From Flavobacterium paronense (GTDB lineage: Bacteria; Bacteroidota; Bacteroidia; Flavobacteriales; Flavobacteriaceae), in the NCBI RefSeq assembly GCF_030409795.1, contig NZ_JAUFQN010000019.1:868001-932000 (forward strand): 64,000 nucleotides of DNA, written 5' to 3'. Positions 36,270 to 44,440 of the stretch are shown piece by piece; the stretch's first letter is position 1, and every line of letters starts with the position of its first letter. The notes below the pieces were generated by a model. The model ran no database searches. It was not told where the DNA came from and saw only the letters and a list, made by a program, of their open reading frames with translations. The position numbers and the translations under genes were made by a program.

Positions 36270-36968
36270 ATGATTTCAATTTTAGCAGTAATCCCGGCTC
36301 GTGGAGGCTCAAAAGGTGTTCCCAGAAAAAATATAAAATTACTTGGAAATATTCCTTTAATTGAATATACAATCCATTCTGCGAAAGAATCCAAACTGTT
36401 AACACAAATAGTAGTTTCAACCGAAGATGAAGAAATAGCCATTGCTGCTGAAATTTCAGGTTGTAAACCACCTTTTTTAAGACCAACAGCGTTGGCTCAA
36501 GACAAATCAACCTCGCTAGAAGTTGTTCAACATGCGATTGCTTTTTTTGAATCTCAAAATGTTTTCTTTGATGCCGTTTGTTTATTACAACCTACAAGCC
36601 CTTTTAGAGAAAGAGGGTTTATAGACAAAGCCATCCAAAAGTTTATCGAAAGCAAAGCTGATTCTTTAGTGAGTGTTTTACCTATTCCACAGGAGTACAA
36701 TCCGCATTGGGCTTTTGAAGAAAACGAAAATGGATTGCTAAAAATTGCTACAGGTGAAGCACAAATAATTTCTAGAAGACAAGATTTGCCAAAAGCTTTT
36801 CATCGTGACGGTTCTCTATATATTACCAAAACAACAGTAATCAAAAATGATTCTCTTTATGGAAAATCTGTCGCTTATATAGAAAGCAATCCGGAATTTA
36901 ATGTCAATATTGATACCATGAAAGATTGGGAAAAAGCAGAACACCTTTTAAAAAACTTTAAAAATTAG
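36270..36968 (+). CDS. neuA: CMP-nonulosonic acid synthetase (acylneuraminate cytidylyltransferase)
   Basis: This 232-residue enzyme has the CTP-binding signature I-P-A-R-G-G-S-K-G-V-P-R-K-N (7-20), then L-L-Q-P-T-S-P-F-R, and the substrate motif F-H-R-D-G-S-L-Y. It activates the nonulosonic acid made by NeuB/NeuC as its CMP form. It is separated from them by an FkbM methyltransferase and a GT2 gene. The short length fits LegF/NeuA enzymes without an extra domain. Together with neuB and neuC it completes the route to CMP-NulO. Confidence 0.94.
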   Translation: MISILAVIPARGGSKGVPRKNIKLLGNIPLIEYTIHSAKESKLLTQIVVSTEDEEIAIAAEISGCKPPFLRPTALAQDKSTSLEVVQHAIAFFESQNVFFDAVCLLQPTSPFRERGFIDKAIQKFIESKADSLVSVLPIPQEYNPHWAFEENENGLLKIATGEAQIISRRQDLPKAFHRDGSLYITKTTVIKNDSLYGKSVAYIESNPEFNVNIDTMKDWEKAEHLLKNFKN

Positions 36969-36975
36969 TATTACT

Positions 36976-37626
36976 ATGTCTAATCAAAATGTTGCCGTAG
37001 CTACCTATAAATATTTCTCTGATTTAGAGGGTAATCAATGTATTGCTACTGAGTTTGCTTTAAAAATCATATTAAAATTGGTAAAAAATTATAAAGCTAA
37101 AAATATTTTAGAACTTGGAGTTGGAATTGGATGTATCTCTTTTTGTGTTATGAAGTTGTCAAGTGATAATAATTTAAACATAAATTATGTAGGAACAGAA
37201 TCAAATGAGTTTTGTTTGAAAGTATTGCCTAATTATTTAAAAGAACATTATACTAAAATTCAACTTTTTGCTGAACTCAAAGACGTTAAATCAATTGAGA
37301 AGTTTGAAATCATTATAATTGATGGCAAAGACGAGAATATCAAAGAGGTTGAAAGTTTGATTGCTACTAACGGAATAATTATTATTGAAGGTGATAGAAT
37401 TCCACAATTAAATATCATTAGAGAGACTTTTCCAAAATCAATTTATACGAGAGTAATTTCTAATAGCAGAAACCCTAATTATGGACCAATTCCATCAACT
37501 CATTATTCTGGAGGTGTCCAATTAATTTTTGTTGATCCGAATTTTAAGCAAAAATTAGATTACTGGTTTTATAAAACTAGAACGGCTCTTTATTATAAAA
37601 TAAGAGCATTTAAAAAAGAGGCCTAA
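36976..37626 (+). CDS. Rossmann-fold methyltransferase-like protein
   Basis: This 216-residue protein has an SAM-binding-like motif I-L-E-L-G-V-G-I-G-C-I-S-F (about 42-54) and a later I-I-I-I-D-G-K-D-E-N stretch. The C-terminus holds N-P-N-Y-G-P-I-P-S-T-H-Y-S-G-G-V-Q. It looks like an O-methyltransferase-type fold, but no specific family was recognised. It lies seven bases after neuA and 19 before the AsnB-type gene, so it probably belongs to nonulosonic acid or neighbouring-sugar modification. Confidence 0.65.
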   Translation: MSNQNVAVATYKYFSDLEGNQCIATEFALKIILKLVKNYKAKNILELGVGIGCISFCVMKLSSDNNLNINYVGTESNEFCLKVLPNYLKEHYTKIQLFAELKDVKSIEKFEIIIIDGKDENIKEVESLIATNGIIIIEGDRIPQLNIIRETFPKSIYTRVISNSRNPNYGPIPSTHYSGGVQLIFVDPNFKQKLDYWFYKTRTALYYKIRAFKKEA

Positions 37627-37645
37627 TTTATTTATTGCAAAGAAT

Positions 37646-39340
37646 ATGTGTGGAATAATTGGAATTGTAGGTGATAAAGCTAATGCGACCACTATTTTGC
37701 AAATGTTGGATGTTCAAAAACATCGTGGCCCAGATTTCATGGATTATTATTGTGAGAAGGAAAAAATAGCTTTAGGTCACAACCGATTGAGTATTATTGA
37801 TTTGTCCAGCAATGCCAACCAACCGTTTACTAGTGATTGTGGAAATTATGTTTTAGTGTTTAATGGTGAAATTTATAACTATATTGAGCTAAGAAACGAA
37901 CTTCAAAATAAATATTCTTTTAGAACACAATCAGACACCGAAGTTTTATTGAACAGTTATAAAGAATGGGGAGAAAGTTGTTTGGATAGATTTAATGGTA
38001 TGTTTTCCTTTGCTATTTGGAATATAAAAGAGCAAACACTTTTTGCCGCCAGAGATCGATTTGGTGTTAAACCATTTTATTATTATTTTGATCATTCCAA
38101 TTTTTATTTTGCTTCCGAAATCAATACTATTTTTGCTGCTGGAGTTTTAAAGAATACTGATGATAAAGTTTGGCTCAATTTTTTTTCCGAAGGAAGTTAT
38201 GGTTTGCCCAATGAAACTTTTTGGGAAAATATAAAGCAATTGCCAGGCGGCCATTTTTTGACTTTGAAGAATGAGGCACTCCAAATTAAAAAGTGGTATT
38301 TTTTTGAAGACCGGATTTTAAAATTGCAATCTCAGTTTCAAGTAAACGAAGAAGAATATATCACCAACTTACTTTTAAAAGCCATTAATTTACGTTTCAG
38401 AGCCGATGTTCCAGTCGGTTTTAATCTTAGTGGCGGTTTAGATTCTAGTACCCTTTTAGCGCTGATTGACCAGCAAGCTATTGATAAATCTTCAGTTGAA
38501 GCTTTTACGTTTATAACTAACGATGACAGATATGACGAATTGTTTTGGGTAAAAGCCATGTTGAAAGACAGACCTTATCCTCTTAACGTTTGTCCAATTT
38601 CTGCCGATGAAATTCCAGCACTTTCCTTAAAGATGTCAATACACCAATTGGAGCCTTATGGTGGAATACCAACAATTGCTTACTCTAAAATATTTCAAGC
38701 AGCAAGACAAAAAGGAGTGAAAGTATTACTAGATGGTCAAGGCTCAGATGAAGCATGGGCGGGTTACGACTATTACACAAATAATTCTCAAAACATTATT
38801 CAAGGAGTCACCAATTCACCTTTTAGAACTAAGGTTCTCGATACAGATTTTGCTAAAAATTATGTCAAAACAATTTATCCAAAACCTTTTGATGATGATT
38901 TATTAAACCTTCAATACCGTGATTTGTTTTATACAAAAATTCCACGTGCTTTAAGGTTTAACGACAGAGTTTCAATGTTGTATGGAACAGAATTGCGGGA
39001 ACCATTTTTAGATTATGAATTGGTAGAATATGTATTTAGCCGACCAATTGATTTTAAAATTAAAGATGGTGTTCAAAAATGGATGCTACGCAAAATTGCT
39101 AAACGGTTTTTGCAAAAAGATTTAGTTCTGGCACCTAAAAGACCTTTACAAACACCACAGAGAGAGTGGCTTTCGGAAGATTTAAAAGATTGGGTTCGTG
39201 CAGAAGTAGAAATTTTATATGCTAATAATTGGTTCAATAAAAAAGAGATGGAAACCGAACTTGATTTATTTTTCAAAGGAGATACTCAAAGTAGTTTTCA
39301 TATTTGGCAATGGATTAGTGCGGCTCAAATTTTAAAATAA
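37646..39340 (+). CDS. asnB: Asparagine synthase (glutamine-hydrolysing)-type amidotransferase
   Basis: This 564-residue full-length enzyme has the N-terminal class II glutaminase with catalytic Cys2 (M-C-G-I-I-G-I-V-G), H-R-G-P-D and the N-G-E-I-Y-N motif. The ATP-PP loop S-G-G-L-D-S-S-T lies near 262-269, followed by D-G-Q-G-S-D-E-A-W-A-G-Y and L-R-E-P-F-L-D. It should amidate a carboxylate with glutamine. Inside a nonulosonic acid/polysaccharide locus it more likely acts on a sugar acid or installs an amide, like WbpS, than on aspartate; this is inferred. A partial second AsnB-type gene lies at the left edge of the window. It is followed by a 362-base gap with gene debris. Confidence 0.92.
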   Translation: MCGIIGIVGDKANATTILQMLDVQKHRGPDFMDYYCEKEKIALGHNRLSIIDLSSNANQPFTSDCGNYVLVFNGEIYNYIELRNELQNKYSFRTQSDTEVLLNSYKEWGESCLDRFNGMFSFAIWNIKEQTLFAARDRFGVKPFYYYFDHSNFYFASEINTIFAAGVLKNTDDKVWLNFFSEGSYGLPNETFWENIKQLPGGHFLTLKNEALQIKKWYFFEDRILKLQSQFQVNEEEYITNLLLKAINLRFRADVPVGFNLSGGLDSSTLLALIDQQAIDKSSVEAFTFITNDDRYDELFWVKAMLKDRPYPLNVCPISADEIPALSLKMSIHQLEPYGGIPTIAYSKIFQAARQKGVKVLLDGQGSDEAWAGYDYYTNNSQNIIQGVTNSPFRTKVLDTDFAKNYVKTIYPKPFDDDLLNLQYRDLFYTKIPRALRFNDRVSMLYGTELREPFLDYELVEYVFSRPIDFKIKDGVQKWMLRKIAKRFLQKDLVLAPKRPLQTPQREWLSEDLKDWVRAEVEILYANNWFNKKEMETELDLFFKGDTQSSFHIWQWISAAQILK

Positions 39341-39382
39341 ACGTATTATGAGAATAGTTACCAGTACTAAATTTTTTAAAGT

Positions 39383-39498
39383 ATGATTACTCATTCAAGC
39401 CATGTAACTAAAGGCAATTTAGGAAATCAGCTTTTTCAAATTGCGTCATTATTGATTTAGTAAAAAAGTATTCACTTCTTTTAAAATACATTGTTTAG
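39383..39498 (+). pseudogene. Remnant of a GT11-type (alpha-1,2-fucosyltransferase) gene
   Basis: In the 362-base gap 39341-39702, an ATG at 39383 opens a frame reading V-T-K-G-N-L-G-N-Q-L-F-Q-I-A-S before a stop at 39460. G-N-L-G-N-Q-L-F-Q is the N-terminal hallmark of GT11 fucosyltransferases. After a one-base frame change at about 39449-39451 the sense continues I-I-D-L-V-K-K-Y-S-L-L-L-K-Y to a stop at 39498. The rest of the enzyme, normally about 280-300 residues, is missing. A 12-codon frame just upstream (39348-39386, starting M-R-I-V-T-S-T-K-F-F) may be another gene stub. Bases 39499-39702 hold no gene, only a TATATTTG octamer at 39629-39636 that could serve the next gene. Confidence 0.65.
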
Positions 39499-39702
39499 AT
39501 TAGTAAAGGTACTATCTATAGCTTATTAGTTACTATCAAACATCTATTCAGAGTTAATTTGAAAATATGTAAAAAAGTCAATCAGAAAAGAATAACATAA
39601 ACCCATGAAAATTGACTTTGATTACTTTTATATTTGCTGAAAAATAAGCATATTTGGATGTTCTATTTAGAACAAAATGCATAACAAAAAAAATATTTTC
39701 CA

Positions 39703-40626
39703 ATGCTAACAGTCAGCAACTACCATTATATTAGAGAAGATTTTAGCGCACCATTTCCAAGTATATTTGGAATAACCCCAAATCAATTTGAAAACCAATT
39801 AGTTGAGTTGAGTAAATTAGGTGAATTTATCAGTCAACAAAAACTCATTCAAGAAATTGATGCCATACTAAGTTCTGATTTAAATTATATTTTAATCACC
39901 TTTGATGATGGTTTAAAAGAACAATTTGAAATCGCTAAACCAATTTTAGATAAACTAAATATTCCAGCTATTTATTTTGTAAACTCCTTAAATTATATTG
40001 AAAAAAAGGTTTCACTTGTGCACAAAATACATTTACTGCGCTCACGAATTTCGTCTAAAGCTATATTGAATTGTATTCAAAATGAGTTTTCATCAGAGGT
40101 CATCCATTTGACAACAACAGAAAAAAACAAAGCGGAATTACATTATAATTATGATGATAAGGAAAGTGCTCATTTGAAGTATTTGTTAAATTTTAAATTG
40201 TCATCAGACCAAACCACTAAAGTCATAGATACCTTGTTTTTTTTAAATTTTGATACTAACGAAGTAGTTTCAAATTTATATATGAGTGCTGATCAACTGC
40301 AAGAATTATCAAGAATGAATATGTTGGGAAGTCACACCCACAGCCATTTTGCATTGGGATTATTAGCTTCCGATGAAATTGCAACTGAAATAGCAACAAC
40401 CAAAGAATTTATTGATAATTTTGAGCATGATAATCAACATGCCATCAGTTATGCTTATGGAAGTGCTGAAGCATGCCAAAATCCTGTTCAAACTATTGCA
40501 AAACAGCATGGATATACAATTGGATTTACCATGGAAAGAGGAATTAATGATTTCACAGCTAATAAATTACTTTTAAAAAGATTTGATTGTAACGATTTAC
40601 CTGGAGGAAAAAATTATACAAAATAA
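39703..40626 (+). CDS. Polysaccharide deacetylase family protein (NodB domain)
   Basis: This 307-residue protein has the NodB motifs: I-T-F-D-D-G-L at about 65-71 (catalytic base and metal Asp) and G-S-H-T-H-S-H (about 207-213, metal histidines). The stretch S-Y-A-Y-G-S-A near 245-251 fits motif 3. It would remove N- or O-acetyl groups from a carbohydrate. There is no signal peptide, so it probably acts in the cytoplasm on a lipid-linked or nucleotide sugar. It ends on the base where a GNAT acyltransferase gene begins, repeating the deacetylase/GNAT pairing seen at 6364-7987. Confidence 0.9.
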   Translation: MLTVSNYHYIREDFSAPFPSIFGITPNQFENQLVELSKLGEFISQQKLIQEIDAILSSDLNYILITFDDGLKEQFEIAKPILDKLNIPAIYFVNSLNYIEKKVSLVHKIHLLRSRISSKAILNCIQNEFSSEVIHLTTTEKNKAELHYNYDDKESAHLKYLLNFKLSSDQTTKVIDTLFFLNFDTNEVVSNLYMSADQLQELSRMNMLGSHTHSHFALGLLASDEIATEIATTKEFIDNFEHDNQHAISYAYGSAEACQNPVQTIAKQHGYTIGFTMERGINDFTANKLLLKRFDCNDLPGGKNYTK

Positions 40627-41459
40627 TGACTACAAGAGAAGCATCAATAGAGGATTGGGATAAACTTTTAGTATTTTTTAAAAAAATTTATCGCGAAAAT
40701 CACCCTTTATGTAACAAAGCGTTTTGGAATTGGCAATATGGGAATGAGCAATTTGGAAGATCATTTATATGTTTGAATGAAAGAGATATAGTTGTTGGTC
40801 ATGTAGGTGCTAATTTTGGCGGAAATCTGGCTTGGATTATCAATGTATATTTAGATGAAGAGTGTAGGGGTAAAGGTATTTTGGGTAAATTATACGATTT
40901 AGCAAGAAATTATTATCCATTAGCAGCAACTGCAGCAAACAAAGCCGGATTGGGTTTGTATCAAAATATGAGATGGATTAGATACCACGATTTAGTGCGC
41001 TTTGTAAAAATTAACCCAAATATTTCTAATGGTACTCTGGAAAATGTTTGTGTTGCTAAGTCAATTAATGTTGCTAATTTATCATACAAAGGAACGCACT
41101 ATTTTGAGCAACCTTCATTAGATGGCATAAAACTCCCAGATGGCTCGACAGCGATTAGTCAACCCAATGTTGCTGGACTAAGGGTAGTTGACATTGAGGA
41201 TATTAATCAACTAGAAGAAAAAAGTTGGGAATTAGGATACAATTGGATGGATTACATCACTTCGTGGAATGATTTAAAAACACGACAGCTAGAAAGTAGA
41301 GGTTGGGTTATTGATCACCAAAGTGTTGTGCCTTGGCGACTGAATCCTATTGAAAAAGATTACTTTTGCGACATAACATTTCTTTCAGAAACCCATTTGG
41401 ATAACAACTTTATTGTGCATCGTTCTTTTTCTGATCACGGTAGGATTGGAAGTTTATAA
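40626..41459 (+). CDS. GNAT-family N-acetyltransferase
   Basis: This 277-residue GNAT protein opens with M-T-T-R-E-A-S-I-E-D-W and has an aromatic block A-F-W-N-W-Q-Y-G-N-E (about 32-41). The acyl-CoA site is seen as Y-L-D-E-E-C-R-G-K-G-I-L-G-K-L (about 77-91). The aromatic motif matches that of the GNAT gene at 6364, so the two are probably the same subfamily. It shares its first base with the stop of the deacetylase gene, so both proteins are made together and may exchange an acyl group on the same sugar. The acyl donor and sugar are unknown. Confidence 0.82.
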   Translation: MTTREASIEDWDKLLVFFKKIYRENHPLCNKAFWNWQYGNEQFGRSFICLNERDIVVGHVGANFGGNLAWIINVYLDEECRGKGILGKLYDLARNYYPLAATAANKAGLGLYQNMRWIRYHDLVRFVKINPNISNGTLENVCVAKSINVANLSYKGTHYFEQPSLDGIKLPDGSTAISQPNVAGLRVVDIEDINQLEEKSWELGYNWMDYITSWNDLKTRQLESRGWVIDHQSVVPWRLNPIEKDYFCDITFLSETHLDNNFIVHRSFSDHGRIGSL

Positions 41460-41463
41460 ACTA

Positions 41464-42861
41464 ATGATGAAAGAAAAAATATTTATACTATTGCCCGATG
41501 GTCTTGGATTGAGAAATTTTGGCTACACTGATTTTTATAAAAAAGCGGCCGATAAGAATTTTGAAATTATTTTCTGGAATATTACACCATTTCCTTTAGC
41601 CGATATGGGTTATCCAGAATTAAAAATTAGCAATGCTAAAATTCATCCACTCACCGATATATATAAAAAGGCAAAAGTTCAGGTTGAGTTTAATTTGAAT
41701 ATTAAAAGAACTAAAGATAAAATCTACAACAGGTATAGATTTCCTTTTTCATACAGCACCATTAAAAATGCTACGAAAAGTATACTTGTAAATTCGGTAA
41801 CTTTCACCCATTCGACAAAATGGGGACTATTAAGAATCAGGAGGAAGATAAATGAAAATGAAAGAAAAACACATTATTATCATCAAAGTTTAGCTACTTT
41901 AGAAAAGGAAAAACCCGCAATGGTTTTTTGTACAAATCAAAGGCATATTACAACTGTTGCACCACTTCTTGCAGCAAAAGATTTGGGAATTCCAACAGCA
42001 ACATTTATTTTTTCTTGGGATAATTTGCCCAAAGCAACTATGGTTGTTGAGACAGATTATTATTTTGTATGGAGTGATTATATGAAAGAAGAATTACTCT
42101 TTTATTATACTTACATAAAACCGGAACAAATAGTTGTTACCGGAAGTCCGCAGTTTGAAACGCATTTTGATAAAAATAACTTGCTAACCAAAGAAGCTTT
42201 TTTTATGCAAAATGATTTAGATTTAGCTAAAAAATATGTTTGCTTTTCAGGTAATGATGAAACTTCAAGTCCTGATGATCCAAAGTATTTGGAAGATATT
42301 GCAAAAGCAGTCAAGAAGTTAAATGAACAAGGAAACAATCTTGGGGTTATATTTAGAAGAAGTCCTGTTGATTTTTCAGGCAGATTTGATTTTATTAAGG
42401 AAAAATATAAGGAAGAAGTAACTTTTATAGAACCTCTTTGGAAGTCTTTATCAACAGCATGGGATTCCATTTTGCCTACAATTGAAGATAATGTATTATT
42501 TTCAAATTTGGCTGAGCATACTGAATTAGTCCTTACTATCGGTTCTTCAACAGTTTTTGATTTTATTGCACATAACAAGCCAACGGCCTATTTAAAGTAT
42601 AATCAGCAAGAACAATTAAATGTAAAGTGGGATATATATAAATGTTATGGTTTTGTTCATTTTCGTTCCATGCCATCCCAAGAGGTCGTTTTTTGGATTA
42701 ACAATCCCGAAGAAATGGCGACAGCTATTTTAAATGCTATGTCAAAAAACGAAAAAATCTTAAGGCAAGCAGGAAAATGGTTTGAAAAAATAAATCAAAA
42801 TCCACCACAATTAGCTTCTGAGAGAATTTGGAATGCTATTGATAAAATAATTAAAAATTAA
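41464..42861 (+). CDS. Putative GT-B fold glycosyltransferase, family unclear
   Basis: This 465-residue protein looks like two Rossmann-like halves. The first holds M-V-F-C-T-N-Q-R-H and F-I-F-S-W-D-N-L-P; the linker has V-T-G-S-P-Q-F-E; the second has C-F-S-G-N-D-E-T-S-S, V-I-F-R-R-S-P and L-T-I-G-S-S-T-V-F-D-F-I-A-H-N-K-P. The last motif resembles the substrate loop of CDP-glycerol glycerophosphotransferase-like and NeuC-like GT-B enzymes. I could not place it in a CAZy family. As no classical sialyltransferase is seen, it is a candidate nonulosonate transferase (inference). I chose the ATG at 41464; a longer frame from 41413 overlaps the GNAT gene. Confidence 0.6.
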   Translation: MMKEKIFILLPDGLGLRNFGYTDFYKKAADKNFEIIFWNITPFPLADMGYPELKISNAKIHPLTDIYKKAKVQVEFNLNIKRTKDKIYNRYRFPFSYSTIKNATKSILVNSVTFTHSTKWGLLRIRRKINENERKTHYYHQSLATLEKEKPAMVFCTNQRHITTVAPLLAAKDLGIPTATFIFSWDNLPKATMVVETDYYFVWSDYMKEELLFYYTYIKPEQIVVTGSPQFETHFDKNNLLTKEAFFMQNDLDLAKKYVCFSGNDETSSPDDPKYLEDIAKAVKKLNEQGNNLGVIFRRSPVDFSGRFDFIKEKYKEEVTFIEPLWKSLSTAWDSILPTIEDNVLFSNLAEHTELVLTIGSSTVFDFIAHNKPTAYLKYNQQEQLNVKWDIYKCYGFVHFRSMPSQEVVFWINNPEEMATAILNAMSKNEKILRQAGKWFEKINQNPPQLASERIWNAIDKIIKN

Positions 42862-42863
42862 TT

Positions 42864-43427
42864 ATGGAAAAGAGTTTACTATTGTCAGACTTTAAAAGAT
42901 ATAATTTTTCTAAAATTAATTTTAGTACCCTTTTCAAGGTTTTTATTTTGCATTCTATACCAGGTTTGAAATTCATTACTATTTTTAGAGCAACACAACA
43001 TTACAGAAGAAAAAATAGGCTATTGTTTTATTTTTTCTATTTATGGTTACGAAGATTAAAAGTAAAGTATGGTTTTGATATTTCGTATCGAACTCAAATT
43101 GGAAAAGGATTTTATATAGGTCATTTCGGAAATATAGTTATTCATGGTGATGCAGTTATTGGTGAAAACTGCAATATCTCACAAGGAATAACTATTGGTG
43201 TTAGTAATTATGGAGAAAAAAAAGGAGTGCCAACTATTGGGAATCATGTTTTTATTGGCCCAAATGCCGGTGTTTTTGGTAATATTACCATCGGAAATAA
43301 TGTAGTTATTGGTGCCAATGCAGTTGTAACCGATAGTATTGCTGATGGCAAAACCATTTTAACTGCAAGTACTATAATTTTAGATAAAGATTTATCACCC
43401 TATTATATTCAAAATCCATCGCAATAA
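42864..43427 (+). CDS. Serine acetyltransferase-like hexapeptide acyltransferase
   Basis: This 187-residue protein has a hydrophobic/basic N-terminal half (W-L-R-R-L-K-V-K-Y) and a hexapeptide beta-helix with I-G-H-F-G-N-I-V-I-H-G and I-S-Q-G-I-T-I-G-V, the CysE-type catalytic pattern. In glycan loci such proteins O-acetylate sugars (for example WcaB/WcaF type) and do not make O-acetylserine. It starts two bases after the GT-B gene's stop. Target sugar unknown. Confidence 0.87.
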   Translation: MEKSLLLSDFKRYNFSKINFSTLFKVFILHSIPGLKFITIFRATQHYRRKNRLLFYFFYLWLRRLKVKYGFDISYRTQIGKGFYIGHFGNIVIHGDAVIGENCNISQGITIGVSNYGEKKGVPTIGNHVFIGPNAGVFGNITIGNNVVIGANAVVTDSIADGKTILTASTIILDKDLSPYYIQNPSQ

Positions 43428-43452
43428 TTTTAAAACAAATAAAGCCAATTCA

Positions 43453-44436
43453 ATGTCATACGATTCTTTGCTTCCATTGCACAAAAAAATACAATCGCCA
43501 CTTTCTGTTCAAAAATTTCAAGAAAGAGTGAATATTGTATTTCATGATTTCGAAGCCGCACATTATGACAAGATGCACTCAGATATGTGGGGAAGTCTTC
43601 AAGAACAAATCAACTTATTAGTTGACGATTTGTTTGCTTATGAAGATATAAAAAGTCATAAACTTAGCTTATTAGATATTGGATGCGGAACCGGATTGAG
43701 TACACAAATTTTATTAAATTCAAAACTAGGTGAGCATATTGAGGAAATTACACTCTTGGATACATCATCGAACATGTTAAAATTTGCAGAAGAAAAAGCA
43801 AAGACATGGCAAAAAAAATATAAAACAGTAAACGCTTATCTTTCTGAATTAGATGAAAAATTTGATGTGATTATTATTTCCTCAGTACTTCATCACATTC
43901 CGGATTTAGACGTTTTTTTACAACAAGTTAATGGAGCTTTAAATCACAAAGGACTACTAATACACATTCAAGATCCTAATGGCGACTTCCTGAATGATGC
44001 TGAATATAATGCTAGAAAAAAGCAATACGAGAAAGAGCTTGATTTGATTCCAAAAAAGAAAAAAATAAAAGATTATTTGCCTAAAAAAATTATAAAGTCA
44101 ATTAAAAGATTACTGAATCGAAAAGATTATATCGATTCAATAAATGATAAGCTATTGGCCGAAAGCATAATCAAAAAACGAATGACTGCTGATGAGATTT
44201 GGAGTGTAACAGATATACATGTTGAGACAAAAAATGACACTTTAAATAAAGGAATTTCTTTGGATTATCTTAAAAAGCAATTGCCTAATTTTGAATTAAT
44301 AAAAATGCGCTCCTATTGTTTTTTTGGTGTATTAAAAAGTGATTTAATTGACAGTTATAAAGAAAAAGAATCTAAATTTATAGCTGAAAATCAAGTGAAT
44401 GGCAGAAATATTTCTTGCATTTGGATAAAAAAATAA
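43453..44436 (+). CDS. Class I SAM-dependent methyltransferase
   Basis: This 327-residue enzyme has motif I L-L-D-I-G-C-G-T-G-L-S (about 74-84), an acidic motif II T-L-L-D-T-S-S-N-M and I-I-I-S-S-V-L-H-H-I-P (about 140-150). The C-terminal half is lysine-rich and may bind an acidic lipid-linked acceptor. It likely methylates a sugar. It ends four bases before a GT4 gene. Confidence 0.9.
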   Translation: MSYDSLLPLHKKIQSPLSVQKFQERVNIVFHDFEAAHYDKMHSDMWGSLQEQINLLVDDLFAYEDIKSHKLSLLDIGCGTGLSTQILLNSKLGEHIEEITLLDTSSNMLKFAEEKAKTWQKKYKTVNAYLSELDEKFDVIIISSVLHHIPDLDVFLQQVNGALNHKGLLIHIQDPNGDFLNDAEYNARKKQYEKELDLIPKKKKIKDYLPKKIIKSIKRLLNRKDYIDSINDKLLAESIIKKRMTADEIWSVTDIHVETKNDTLNKGISLDYLKKQLPNFELIKMRSYCFFGVLKSDLIDSYKEKESKFIAENQVNGRNISCIWIKK

Positions 44437-44440
44437 CTCA

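Noticed and set aside
42111-42578. A 155-codon open frame on the - strand
   Set aside because: Antisense to the GT-B gene at 41464 and without any recognisable motif.
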